A stretch of 41,182 nt of DNA from Bacteroides caecigallinarum (GTDB taxonomy: Bacteria > Bacteroidota > Bacteroidia > Bacteroidales > Bacteroidaceae): NCBI RefSeq assembly GCF_021530995.1, contig NZ_JADYTF010000018.1, forward strand, positions 1 through 41,182, read 5' to 3'. The position numbers were made by a program, and so were the translations under genes. How positions within the stretch are numbered: the first letter of the stretch is position 1; each line of letters starts with the position of its first letter. The notes under the pieces are model-generated. The model saw nothing but the letters and a program-made list of their open reading frames with translations. It was not told the DNA's origin and made no database searches. This document shows, piece after piece, positions 1 through 8,982 of this stretch.

Positions 1-125
1 CATATTGTCAAGAGGGCTTCGCACCAAACAATTACTCGTAAAGCACGCCTCTTTAGGCTACTGTTGACGGAACAACAGGTTCAGACATCATGCTGAACAA
101 TTACTTGTACGACTTCTTGTCGCAC
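1..125 (-). mobile_element. Probable 5' end of a group II intron (partial, runs off the left edge)
   Basis: Read on the minus strand, the segment begins at position 125 with GTGCGAC, matching the GUGYG start that is typical of bacterial group II introns. It is followed by a series of stem-loops as expected for domain I: GTGCGAC/GTCGTAC (119-125 with 107-113, one mismatch), GTTCAG/CTGAAC (79-84 with 93-98) and CTGTTG/CAACAG (61-66 with 73-78). A further AAGAGG/CCTCTT pairing joins 10-15 with 48-53. The motif ACAATTACT occurs twice. No long ORF is present in this stretch. The intron body, its reverse transcriptase and domain V would lie outside the window. The 5' exon would be the DNA from 126 rightward. 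It could alternatively be another structured RNA; only the 5' motif and folding pattern support the call. Confidence 0.45.
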
Positions 126-315
126 GTCTGATACAAAATTAATGATTATATAATGATGAAAAACAGACGTTACCTTGAATAGTGGCAAACGTACAGAATA
201 TAGTGGCGAACTGCAAAAAAGAGAGATTATAAATAAAAAAAGAACATACATTAAAATGGTTTTTTAAGAAAAGTCCCTATTTTTGTATAAAACAACTATA
301 CTATCCATACACTAA
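126..315. other. Intergenic region upstream of the HTCS gene
   Basis: An AT-rich non-coding stretch between the putative intron end and the HTCS start. It holds a direct repeat AGTGGCRAAC at 181-190 and 202-211, exactly 21 bp apart, and a -7 promoter element at 278-285. No ORF or RNA gene was recognised here. Confidence 0.6.
278..285 (+). promoter_or_regulatory. Promoter -7 element for the HTCS gene
   Basis: TATTTTTG matches the Bacteroidetes sigma-ABfr -7 consensus TAnnTTTG and lies 30 bp before the HTCS start codon. No convincing TTTG -33 element is visible 19-21 bp upstream, so the site may be weak or regulated. Confidence 0.5.
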
Positions 316-3300
316 ATGAAAAATACCATATACATAATAATCCTATTCATATCATATTTTTCTATACTCTCAGGACAAGTTGTGTCATACATGCAGTTCA
401 GCAGAATGCATACAAACACAAACGCCTCAGTCTTTGGATGCATAATGCAGGATTCTTTGGGAATGATATGGGCAGGAACAAATAAAGGACTTTTCAGCTA
501 TGATGGATATTCATTCTTTCAGCATAATACAGAAAAAGAAAAATATGAAACCAGAATATATTGTGGACTTATACATTCTGACTCAATATTTATAGGAACA
601 GATAACGGACTTTTTTCATACAATACCCCCAAAGGGACGTACTATGACCACAGACAAGAGAAGATTAAAGACATCAGATGTTTCACACTCTCCGGAAATG
701 AGCTATGGATAGGAACCCTGGACGGACTGTTCCGCTATAACATAGAAACAAAGACGACATATGAATTTCCTACAGACAAATTACCACATAAAACCATATA
801 TTCCATAATAAAAGCCGCAGACGGAAATATGTATGTAGGCACTTACAACGGATTATGCAAAATAGACAACTCCAACAACATAACTTCTATAAATATCCCA
901 ACAGACAGGACATGGAAAAACATCTTCGTAAACGTTCTGTTAGAAAATAAAGAAAAAGGAATAATCTGGATAGGTACAGAAGGAAATCTGTTCCGTCATG
1001 ACATTAATAACGGAACTACAATACTAATACCGTATTTTACCGGAAATTCAATAAAATCTCTGAGTTACGATTCCGAAAAGAACCTGCTGATAGGTACCGA
1101 CAACGGACTGTACGTATATTCTTCCGATGGACAGACACAAAAGCACTATATCCACGACTCAAGGAACAGCCAGTCTATATCAAACAACATTATATGGTGC
1201 ATAACTACAGACAAAGCACAAAATATCTGGCTCGGTACAGATAACGGTATATCATATACAGACAATAGCAATAAATATACATTCATTCCGGTTTGGGAAT
1301 TAAGCAATACCAATGACGGTAATATGTTTTATACCATTCTTAAGGATAGTAAGGGAAGATACTGGTTTGGAGGTACTGACGGATTATTACAGACGGAAGG
1401 AACAAACAATATAGAGAAAAGCAGATGGTTTAAAGTTGGAGAGAAAAACTCGGAACTGTCGCACAACAGAATACGGCATATATTCGAGGATAAATCAAAT
1501 GACCTGTGGATTGCTACTGACGGCAGTATAGAACGGTATGACGACAAATTCGGCAAGTTTATACACTATTCCATAATGGATTCCACATACACACACAACT
1601 CAAACTGGGCTTATTACATTTCAGAAGACAACGACAACAATCTATGGATTAGCAGTTGTCTTGGAGGTATATTTGTAGTGAATAAAAACAAATTGCGTAA
1701 ATGCAGTTCCGGAATATGTATAGCTGACAAGAACTATACAACAGCCAACGGCCTGAAAAGTATGTTCGTGAAACAAACCGTAACAGACAAGAAAGGTAAT
1801 GCATGGGTGGTAATGTATAACACAAAAGAAGTACAGAAAATAGACTCCGAAAACGGAAAAATTTATAATTATTCTGTATGTACAGAGAATGACGAATACC
1901 CGGAATTCCTTATATGCGACTCGAAAGGGATGATATGGATTAGCACAAACAAAAGTATTTCCAGAATTGACCCTAATTCCGGAATCATATCAAAAACAGG
2001 AACAGAGTGGAAGGAAAACAATGTACTTCATCTTGCAGAAATAGACGGTAACATATGGATTTCATCCGCTAAAGGGCTGTTTTATGTAAACAAGGAAACG
2101 CTTGATGTGAAAAAGATAAATATCAACGGAAAAATATTCAGCAGCTTGTATTATGATAAAGATAACAGAAAAGTCTATATGGGCAGTTATGACGGTATAG
2201 GATACTGCGAGCCAGAAATAATAAACGACACAGGAAATGCCGGCAGGATATACCTCACAGCATTGTCGGTAAACAATGACCATATATCAAAAGGCATTAC
2301 AGCCAGTCAACATTTTACTTTCAACTATAAGGAGAATAACCTTAAATTTGAGTTCTCGGACTTTCAGTACAACACTTCACAAAGAAACGGTTTCATGTAC
2401 ATGATGTCTGGAATTGACTCGGAATGGCATTACGTAAACAACAATTCAAACATAATTGTATATAACAATATGCCTTACGGAAATTTTGAATTGTATGTAA
2501 AGCATATGGAAAACAGCGATATCAAATACAAAATAGCCAATATAAAAATATTGCCTCCTATATATCTGTCAATAGAGGCTAAAGTATTGTATATATTGCT
2601 TGCAATAGGACTGGTATGCTGGATAATAAATTTCTTCGTGGTAAAAAACAGGCTTCACATTGAAAAACTTGAGAAAAAGAAAATTCTGGAACAGACACGA
2701 CAAAAGATAAGATTTATGTCGAACCTTTCGCATGACCTGAAAAATCCGGTAGGAATGATTGTTACACCTGTCAGCAAACTGCTGCTGGAAACAAAAGATC
2801 CGAAACAGAAAGAAATGCTGAACTTAGTTTATAAGAATGCAGTAAACCTAAACGCCAAAATCCACAAACTGATAGAAATGAACAGGGTGGAAGATAATGA
2901 GCATATACTTATAACCTCAAGAATAGAGCTTATATCTTCAATACATGAGATATATGAAAAACAGAAAGACGCAGAAACGGAAGGAAATCATATATGGAAT
3001 TTTTCCGCGAATGTGGATAAACTGTTTGTTGACATGGATGTAATAAAACTAGAATCGATAATAGGGAACTTGTTGTCGAATGCCATGAAATATACTCCAA
3101 CAGGAGGAGAAATATCTGTAGGAATAATCTATAATGACGAAAAAGGAGAAGTTAATATAAAAGTTTCAGACAACGGAATAGGTATTCCTGAAAGCGAACA
3201 GGCATACATTTTCCAGAGATTCTTCCAGTCGTCGGCTACAAAGAAACACTATGAAGGAACAGGCATAGGACTATATCTCGTAAAAACATATACGGAACTG

Positions 3301-4200
3301 CACAATGGAACGGTAAATGTATTCTCCAACAAAGAGAAAACGGTTTTCTCGCTGACATTCCCGATTGACAAGGCATTAAATACGGACAATGAAACAATAT
3401 GCGAAGAAAACGATGCAACAGACAAACAAGATTTGCCAACAATCCTGATAGTGGATGACAACAAAGATGTTTACAATCTGATTAAAAATATATTATCCGA
3501 CAAATATAAATGTATATATGCACAAAACGGAAAGCAGGCATTGGAAATACTGAACACAAACAAACCAGACCTTATTATAACCGATTATATGATGCCGGTA
3601 ATGAACGGGCTGGAGATGTGTAAAATATTGAAGAAAAACATGCCAACAGCCACCATACCTATAATCATGCTCTCAGCAAAAGACGACTCGGAGACTATAA
3701 GAAACAGTATAAAGCTACAAATAGACGCATTCATACAAAAGCCTTTCGACGCTGAAATACTGACCGGAAAAGTTGAGTTGCTAATACATAAGAAAGAGAC
3801 ATTTGAGGCACAGGCCAGAATAGAAAAAATAGGCTCACCAAAACAGGTAGAAAACAGTGCCTCGGCCGATGAAAAGTTCCTTATCAACATAACAAAAATA
3901 ATAGAAGACCACATAGCCGACAGCGATCTTAACGTAAACGCCCTCTCCGAACTGTCAGGAACAGGAAGCAAACAAATATACAGGAAAATAAAGCAACTGA
4001 CAGGCTTTTCACCAGTGGAATATATAAAATCCATAAGGATGAAAAAAGCGGCAATGCTATTACAGCAAAAGAAGTTCTCTGTGGCCGAAGTTATGTACAT
4101 GGTAGGATATTCAAATCCTTCGTACTTCTCGAAAAGTTTCCAAAGTATATTCGGCAAAACGCCAAAACAATACTCAGCCGGTAACGGACAGACAGAATAA
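316..4200 (+). CDS. Hybrid two-component system sensor histidine kinase/response regulator (HTCS)
   Basis: A one-protein signalling system that senses a glycan breakdown product in the periplasm and activates a polysaccharide utilisation locus. After an N-terminal signal/anchor come about a dozen beta-propeller (Reg_prop) repeats of the form IWIGT..GLF, then a Y_Y_Y domain around residues 680-740 and a transmembrane helix around 757-778. The HisKA H-box reads SHDLKNP with phospho-acceptor His806. The HATPase N-box has Asn922, followed by DNGIGIP and GTGIGLYL. A receiver domain has phospho-acceptor Asp1090 in ITDYMMP, and an AraC-type double HTH covers about 1190-1294. All catalytic boxes are intact; KNP in the H-box is a variant of the usual RTP. 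The length is normal for the family. Its place directly upstream of SusC/D and GH53 genes suggests that it controls the galactan locus; the actual ligand is inferred. Confidence 0.95.
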   Translation: MKNTIYIIILFISYFSILSGQVVSYMQFSRMHTNTNASVFGCIMQDSLGMIWAGTNKGLFSYDGYSFFQHNTEKEKYETRIYCGLIHSDSIFIGTDNGLFSYNTPKGTYYDHRQEKIKDIRCFTLSGNELWIGTLDGLFRYNIETKTTYEFPTDKLPHKTIYSIIKAADGNMYVGTYNGLCKIDNSNNITSINIPTDRTWKNIFVNVLLENKEKGIIWIGTEGNLFRHDINNGTTILIPYFTGNSIKSLSYDSEKNLLIGTDNGLYVYSSDGQTQKHYIHDSRNSQSISNNIIWCITTDKAQNIWLGTDNGISYTDNSNKYTFIPVWELSNTNDGNMFYTILKDSKGRYWFGGTDGLLQTEGTNNIEKSRWFKVGEKNSELSHNRIRHIFEDKSNDLWIATDGSIERYDDKFGKFIHYSIMDSTYTHNSNWAYYISEDNDNNLWISSCLGGIFVVNKNKLRKCSSGICIADKNYTTANGLKSMFVKQTVTDKKGNAWVVMYNTKEVQKIDSENGKIYNYSVCTENDEYPEFLICDSKGMIWISTNKSISRIDPNSGIISKTGTEWKENNVLHLAEIDGNIWISSAKGLFYVNKETLDVKKININGKIFSSLYYDKDNRKVYMGSYDGIGYCEPEIINDTGNAGRIYLTALSVNNDHISKGITASQHFTFNYKENNLKFEFSDFQYNTSQRNGFMYMMSGIDSEWHYVNNNSNIIVYNNMPYGNFELYVKHMENSDIKYKIANIKILPPIYLSIEAKVLYILLAIGLVCWIINFFVVKNRLHIEKLEKKKILEQTRQKIRFMSNLSHDLKNPVGMIVTPVSKLLLETKDPKQKEMLNLVYKNAVNLNAKIHKLIEMNRVEDNEHILITSRIELISSIHEIYEKQKDAETEGNHIWNFSANVDKLFVDMDVIKLESIIGNLLSNAMKYTPTGGEISVGIIYNDEKGEVNIKVSDNGIGIPESEQAYIFQRFFQSSATKKHYEGTGIGLYLVKTYTELHNGTVNVFSNKEKTVFSLTFPIDKALNTDNETICEENDATDKQDLPTILIVDDNKDVYNLIKNILSDKYKCIYAQNGKQALEILNTNKPDLIITDYMMPVMNGLEMCKILKKNMPTATIPIIMLSAKDDSETIRNSIKLQIDAFIQKPFDAEILTGKVELLIHKKETFEAQARIEKIGSPKQVENSASADEKFLINITKIIEDHIADSDLNVNALSELSGTGSKQIYRKIKQLTGFSPVEYIKSIRMKKAAMLLQQKKFSVAEVMYMVGYSNPSYFSKSFQSIFGKTPKQYSAGNGQTE

Positions 4201-4220
4201 ACAACATAAGCAATAAAAAG

Positions 4221-4262
4221 GACAAGAAATAGGACATTTGTGCTTTTTGTCCTATTTCTGTC
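4221..4262. terminator. Long inverted repeat between HTCS and susC-like genes (terminator and/or operator)
   Basis: A perfect 12-bp inverted repeat, AGAAATAGGACA (4225-4236) with its complement at 4248-4259, has an 11-nt loop. It extends by a further GAC/GTC pairing after a one-base bulge. It starts 20 bp after the HTCS stop, so it can act as a terminator, but there is no clean T-tract after the stem. The right arm also forms half of a candidate HTCS operator. Confidence 0.6.
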
Positions 4263-4281
4263 TTCATATGTCCAATATTTT
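4248..4281 (+). promoter_or_regulatory. Candidate HTCS operator (21-bp-spaced direct repeat)
   Basis: TGTCCTATTT at 4248 and TGTCCAATATTT at 4269 form an imperfect direct repeat spaced 21 bp, two helical turns. It ends 25 bp before the -7 box of the SusC-like gene. AraC-type DNA-binding domains, as at the C-terminus of the HTCS, usually bind direct repeats with this spacing next to the promoter. The assignment is an inference from spacing and position. Confidence 0.4.
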
Positions 4282-4305
4282 TCCCTTAACTAATAACATG
4301 TTCCT

Positions 4306-4313
4306 TACTTTTG
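4306..4313 (+). promoter_or_regulatory. Promoter -7 element for the susCD operon
   Basis: TACTTTTG fits the TAnnTTTG consensus, 26 bp before the start codon of the SusC-like gene. There is no good TTTG element 19-21 bp upstream, which fits a promoter that depends on an activator. Confidence 0.55.
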
Positions 4314-4338
4314 CGATAACAAAAAATTAATACGTAAT

Positions 4339-7299
4339 ATGAAAGGCAACATTAAAATTCTTCTGAAAGTATTGTTACTCTCGGTAATATGGACCGGAAA
4401 TACTTTCGCAGTCCTCGCGCAACAAGCAGGAAACGTAATTATCACAGGTACAGTTTTAGACGAAAACAACGAACCGCTTATAGGGGCAAGTGTCCTTGCG
4501 GTAGGCACAACAATCGGTACAATTACAGACTTCGACGGAAAATTCACACTTGAAGTTCCCAAAGGAAGCAATATCCAGTTTTCATATATTGGATATAATA
4601 CACAGGTTATGGACTCCAACCAGAATACCATAAACATAAAACTTGTACCGGACACACAAATGCTTAGCGATGTAGTTGTTATCGGATATGGAACTCAAAG
4701 GAAGAGCGACCTTACAGGTTCGGTAACAAACGTTTCAAGCGAAGACTTCAACACAGGTCTGGTAAGTTCTCCAGAACAGCTTATCAACGGTAAGATTTCC
4801 GGTGTACAGATTATGTCAAACAGTGGTTCGCCAACTGCAGGTAGCACAATACGTGTACGTGGAGGTGCTTCACTTAATGCCAGCAACGACCCGCTTATCG
4901 TACTCGATGGTGTACCTTTGGAACAGGGAGGTATCAGCGGTAACGACGGTAATTTCCTAAGCCTCATCAATCCAAATGACATCGAGAGCATGACAATCCT
5001 TAAGGATGCTTCTTCTACGGCAATCTACGGTTCTCGTGCATCAAACGGTGTTATCATTATAACGACCAAGAAAGGTGCTTCGGACAAATTGAAAGTAACA
5101 TTCAGTACAACTAACTCAATACAGACACGCACGCGCATGGCTGATATGCTTAGCTACGATGAATTTGTGAATGTAGTAAAGACTCAGGGCTCGGCAGCAC
5201 AACAGGCATTGTTAGGTACTGAAAGAACTGACTGGAACGACTATATTTATCACAATGCCTTTGGCACTGATAATAACCTTAGCCTATCAGGTAAGGTGCT
5301 TCCTAATCTTCCAATACGTGTTTCTGTAGGATATTACAATCAGGACGGTCTGCTCAAGACCGACAACGCAAACAGGGTAACAGGCAGCTTGTCATTGTCA
5401 CCGTCATTCTTTGACGACCATCTGAAATTCAACATCAACGCAAAGGCTTCAATGAATAAAAACCAGTTTGCAAATACAAGTGCAATATGGGGAGCCTCTA
5501 CAATGAATCCTACCATACCGGTTTATTCAGGAAATGACGCATTCGGAGGATATACCGAAGGACTTGCAAGCGATGGAAAACCTGTAACAGGTGGCGTATT
5601 GAATCCTCTAGGCTTATTGGAACAGCGCGATGCGCACAGTAAGGTTATACGTTTCATCGGTAACTTCGATGTTGACTATCGTATGCATTTCCTTCCGGAA
5701 TTGAAACTCCATGCTACATTAGGTTACGACTATGCACAAGGCGAAGGTTCAGACTATGTAAATCCTGAAGCTGCCCAATATTATACTACAGGCGGTTACT
5801 ACTATCCATACGGCCCTCAACAAAATGAGAACAGACTTCTTACAATCTATGCCAACTACAACAAGATGGTAGAGTCACTGAACAGCAGTTTCGATGCGAC
5901 AATAGGTTATGACTATCAGTACTGGAAATCCGTAAATCCGGCTTCGGCAAGCATGAACGCGGCAGGTGAAATACAGACATCATATAAAGCTACAGACGAG
6001 AGACACGTACTTCTGTCATACTATGGACGTTTGAATTATTCATTCGGCTCAAAATACATGCTCACAGCTACTGTGCGCCGTGATGCCACTTCACGTTTTG
6101 CCAAAGAACAGAGATGGGGTACATTCCCTTCTGTAGCTTTGGGATGGAGAATTTCTGAAGAAGAATTCATGAAAAACCAGAATGTACTCAGTACATTGAA
6201 ACTGCGTGCCAGCTATGGTGTAACAGGACAGCAGGACGGTATAGGAAACTACAATTATCTGCCTATATATACACAGAGCCAGGATGGTGCTCAAGCCATC
6301 ATGGGTAATGAATACATCTATACCTATCGTCCTGAAGCATATGTGTCAGACTTGAAATGGGAAACTACAACTTCATGGAACTATGGTTTCGATTTCGGAT
6401 TCCTTGAAGACCGTATCACAGGTAGTTTCGATTATTATACCCGTCAGACAAAAGACCTTATTGCCACTGTTCCGGCAGCTGCTGGTTCTACATTCGACAA
6501 GACTATCACTACAAACGTAGGTAATGTTGACAGCCAGGGTATTGAATTCTCACTGAATGCCACTCCTATAAAGACAAAGGATCTCAGCTGGGATATCAGT
6601 TTCAATATGACATGGCAGAAAATGAAGGTTAAAAATCTTTCTATCGTAGAAGGAGGAGAAGTGACAAATACTCCTGTAGGTCCTTCAATAGACGGTTACC
6701 AGTTCCAGACACTTACTGAAGGATATGAACCTTACATGTTCTACGTCTACAAGCAGCTTTACGATGAAAAGACCGGAAAGCCTATCGAAGGTGCATATGC
6801 CGACCTTAACAAGGACGGTGTGATAAACTCAGACGACTTATACCGTTATCACTCTCCTGCCCCTGACTATATTATGGGATTAAGTACATCGCTCAATTGG
6901 AAAAACTGGAGCCTAGGTATGAGTTTTAGAGCAAACATAGGCAACTATGTATATAACGGAATGGCAATGAACACAGGAGCTATGGAAACTATGAGCTACA
7001 ACGCAGCACAGCTCAACAACCTGTCGGCAAGTTATCTTGAAACAGGTTTCCAGACACGCCAGCATTTGTCAGATTATTATGTAGAGAATGCATCATTCCT
7101 GAAAATGGACAACCTTACTTTGGGATACAATTTCGGAAAGATATTCAATACATGCAATCTGAATGTAAGCGCAATGATACAGAACGTATTCTGCATAACA
7201 AAATACAGCGGAGTAGATCCGGAAGTTCCAAACGGAATGGACAATACGTTCTATCCTCGTCCAAGAACATTCTCTTTAAACATCGGTCTTAATTTCTAA
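4339..7299 (+). CDS. SusC-like TonB-dependent outer-membrane transporter (RagA family)
   Basis: Imports oligosaccharides, here probably galacto-oligosaccharides, across the outer membrane using TonB energy, in complex with the SusD-like protein encoded next. A Sec signal peptide of about 28 residues (ending near AVLAQQ) is followed by a carboxypeptidase-D-regulatory-like beta-sandwich at about 35-105. The SusC signature VVVIGYGTQRKSDLTG lies at about 112-127, followed by the plug domain with VRGGASLNASNDPLIVLDGV, and a long beta-barrel that ends RPRTFSLNIGLNF with the usual terminal aromatic. The 986-residue length is usual for SusC. It is the first gene of the operon; 18 bp separate it from the SusD-like gene. 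The substrate is inferred from the GH53 enzymes downstream. Confidence 0.96.
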   Translation: MKGNIKILLKVLLLSVIWTGNTFAVLAQQAGNVIITGTVLDENNEPLIGASVLAVGTTIGTITDFDGKFTLEVPKGSNIQFSYIGYNTQVMDSNQNTINIKLVPDTQMLSDVVVIGYGTQRKSDLTGSVTNVSSEDFNTGLVSSPEQLINGKISGVQIMSNSGSPTAGSTIRVRGGASLNASNDPLIVLDGVPLEQGGISGNDGNFLSLINPNDIESMTILKDASSTAIYGSRASNGVIIITTKKGASDKLKVTFSTTNSIQTRTRMADMLSYDEFVNVVKTQGSAAQQALLGTERTDWNDYIYHNAFGTDNNLSLSGKVLPNLPIRVSVGYYNQDGLLKTDNANRVTGSLSLSPSFFDDHLKFNINAKASMNKNQFANTSAIWGASTMNPTIPVYSGNDAFGGYTEGLASDGKPVTGGVLNPLGLLEQRDAHSKVIRFIGNFDVDYRMHFLPELKLHATLGYDYAQGEGSDYVNPEAAQYYTTGGYYYPYGPQQNENRLLTIYANYNKMVESLNSSFDATIGYDYQYWKSVNPASASMNAAGEIQTSYKATDERHVLLSYYGRLNYSFGSKYMLTATVRRDATSRFAKEQRWGTFPSVALGWRISEEEFMKNQNVLSTLKLRASYGVTGQQDGIGNYNYLPIYTQSQDGAQAIMGNEYIYTYRPEAYVSDLKWETTTSWNYGFDFGFLEDRITGSFDYYTRQTKDLIATVPAAAGSTFDKTITTNVGNVDSQGIEFSLNATPIKTKDLSWDISFNMTWQKMKVKNLSIVEGGEVTNTPVGPSIDGYQFQTLTEGYEPYMFYVYKQLYDEKTGKPIEGAYADLNKDGVINSDDLYRYHSPAPDYIMGLSTSLNWKNWSLGMSFRANIGNYVYNGMAMNTGAMETMSYNAAQLNNLSASYLETGFQTRQHLSDYYVENASFLKMDNLTLGYNFGKIFNTCNLNVSAMIQNVFCITKYSGVDPEVPNGMDNTFYPRPRTFSLNIGLNF

Positions 7300-7317
7300 T
7301 TATAAAAATACAGAATC

Positions 7318-8895
7318 ATGAAAAAATATATCTACATATTGTCAGTGTGTACAGCCGCAATGTTTGCGACATCTTGTATAGGCGACCTTGACCAGTATCC
7401 ACATGAAGATATTACATCGGAAAGTGTATATACCAGCCTGCAAAACTATAAAAGCGTATTGGGAAAAATATATGTATCAATGGTAACAACCGGACAAGGT
7501 AAAGATGGAAATCTGGACCTCTCCAGCAATTACGGACAAGACTACATACGTTGCTATTTCAATCTTCAGGAAGTAGGAACAGATGAAGTGGCATATACTT
7601 GGCTCAGTGGTGATAATCTGACTGATATAAGCAACCTTTCATGGGACGCCAACAATCCTTGGGTCGCCGACATGTATTACCGTATATATTATAATATCGC
7701 GTTATGTAACGAATTTCTGCGTAATGCGACAGACGAGAAAATAAGTGGTTTTTCAGAAAGCGAACGCAGCGAAATAGTTCATTATCGTGCAGAAGCACGT
7801 TTTATGCGTGCCCTTTTCTATTATCACGCAATGGATTTGTTCAGAAATATTCCTTTCGTAACAGAAAACGATCCTGTCGGAAGCTATATTCCTCCACGCT
7901 ATATGGCAAAGGATATGTTCGGATACATCGAGTCTGAACTTAAAGCGATAGAAAATGACCTTCTGAGCAAAGACGAATGTCCTTACGGACGTGCTTCAAA
8001 AGGTGCTGCATATACACTGCTTGCGAAGCTATATCTAAATGCTCAAACTTATATTGGAGATACAAGATACGACGAATGTGTAGCTGCATGCCAAAGCGCA
8101 ATAGGACAGGGATATTCACTTGAATCTGACTACAAAAAACTTTTCAATGCAGACAACCATCTGCGTACAAACGAAATAATTTTTACTCTTCCTGTTGATG
8201 CAAATACCACCATTTCTTGGGGTTCATCAACATATATGGTATGCGGGGCTATAAGCCAAACATCAGCTACACAGAAACCTGCTGATTATGGAGTGACTAA
8301 AGGATGGGGGTCAATGAGGATATGTCAGGCTGTTTCAGACCTATTTGAAGAGGGTGACAGCAGAGGATGTTTCTACACAGACGGACAGACACAAGAAGTA
8401 ACCTCTCTGGAAGATGCTTCAACCGGATGGCTTGTTGAAAAATGGACAAATCTGAACGACAATGGAGAAGCAGCCTCAAATACAGATATAGGAGGGGTAA
8501 ATACAGACTATCCATTATTCAGATTAGCAGATGTGTATCTGATGTATGCTGAAGCAACTGCACGTGGAGGAAATGGAAATATAGCTATTGCAGTGGGATA
8601 TGTAAACGAATTGAGAGGACGCGCTTTCGGCAATAACAGTCAGGACGTAACAGAAACAGACCTTAAAGAAAATAATTTCCAGTTCTTCCTTGATGAACGT
8701 GCCCGTGAGCTTTACTGGGAATGCAGCAGACGTACAGACCTTATACGTTTCAACCGCTTTACTACTGCTGACTATATGTGGGAGTTCAAAGGAGGATCAA
8801 GTAACGGCACTTCTGTTGACAGTAAATACAATTACTATCCTATTCCATCGGCAGAACTGACAGCCAATCCAAATCTGAAAAATGAAGAGTATTAG
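7318..8895 (+). CDS. SusD-like glycan-binding lipoprotein (RagB/SusD family)
   Basis: Surface lipoprotein that forms the lid of the SusC transporter and binds the incoming glycan. A lipoprotein signal ends in ATSC with acylated Cys20, followed by IGDLD, an acidic stretch typical of lipoprotein surface export in Bacteroidetes. The N-terminal part carries TPR-like helices (AEARFMRALFYYHAMDLF around 160-177). The C-terminal part has the family hallmarks YPLFRLADVYLMYAEA, FFLDERARELYWE with RRTDLIRF, and the YYPIPSAEL end. The 525-residue length is normal. It follows the SusC-like gene in the same operon. Ligand specificity for galactan is inferred from context. Confidence 0.96.
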   Translation: MKKYIYILSVCTAAMFATSCIGDLDQYPHEDITSESVYTSLQNYKSVLGKIYVSMVTTGQGKDGNLDLSSNYGQDYIRCYFNLQEVGTDEVAYTWLSGDNLTDISNLSWDANNPWVADMYYRIYYNIALCNEFLRNATDEKISGFSESERSEIVHYRAEARFMRALFYYHAMDLFRNIPFVTENDPVGSYIPPRYMAKDMFGYIESELKAIENDLLSKDECPYGRASKGAAYTLLAKLYLNAQTYIGDTRYDECVAACQSAIGQGYSLESDYKKLFNADNHLRTNEIIFTLPVDANTTISWGSSTYMVCGAISQTSATQKPADYGVTKGWGSMRICQAVSDLFEEGDSRGCFYTDGQTQEVTSLEDASTGWLVEKWTNLNDNGEAASNTDIGGVNTDYPLFRLADVYLMYAEATARGGNGNIAIAVGYVNELRGRAFGNNSQDVTETDLKENNFQFFLDERARELYWECSRRTDLIRFNRFTTADYMWEFKGGSSNGTSVDSKYNYYPIPSAELTANPNLKNEEY

Positions 8896-8914
8896 TATTA
8901 GTTTATAAGTAGGT

Positions 8915-8978
8915 AAGTTTATCAGTTTATAGATACTTAACCCAATAAACTTAAAAACTCAAAAACTTAAAAACTCAA
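8915..8978 (+). repeat. Inverted repeat plus 2 x 16-bp perfect tandem repeat in the susD-susE intergenic leader
   Basis: The 87-bp gap holds a 9-bp inverted repeat (TAAGTTTAT at 8914-8922 and its complement at 8945-8953). A perfect tandem duplication of AAACTTAAAAACTCAA follows at 8947-8962 and 8963-8978, ending four bases before the next start codon. A role in mRNA processing, or in setting the ratio of SusC/D to downstream proteins, is possible but not shown. Confidence 0.7.
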
Positions 8979-8982
8979 TTAC

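Noticed and set aside
18-60. 3' end of a truncated protein gene at the left edge
   Set aside because: The frames are open only for up to about 30 codons and show no recognisable protein, while the stem-loop pattern fits a structured RNA better.
3585-4157. Long minus-strand open frame (190 codons) inside the HTCS gene
   Set aside because: It is antisense to the receiver and HTH domains, which are clearly coding on the plus strand; no recognisable protein is encoded.
8947-8978. CRISPR-like repeat
   Set aside because: The 16-bp units are directly adjacent without spacers and occur only twice.
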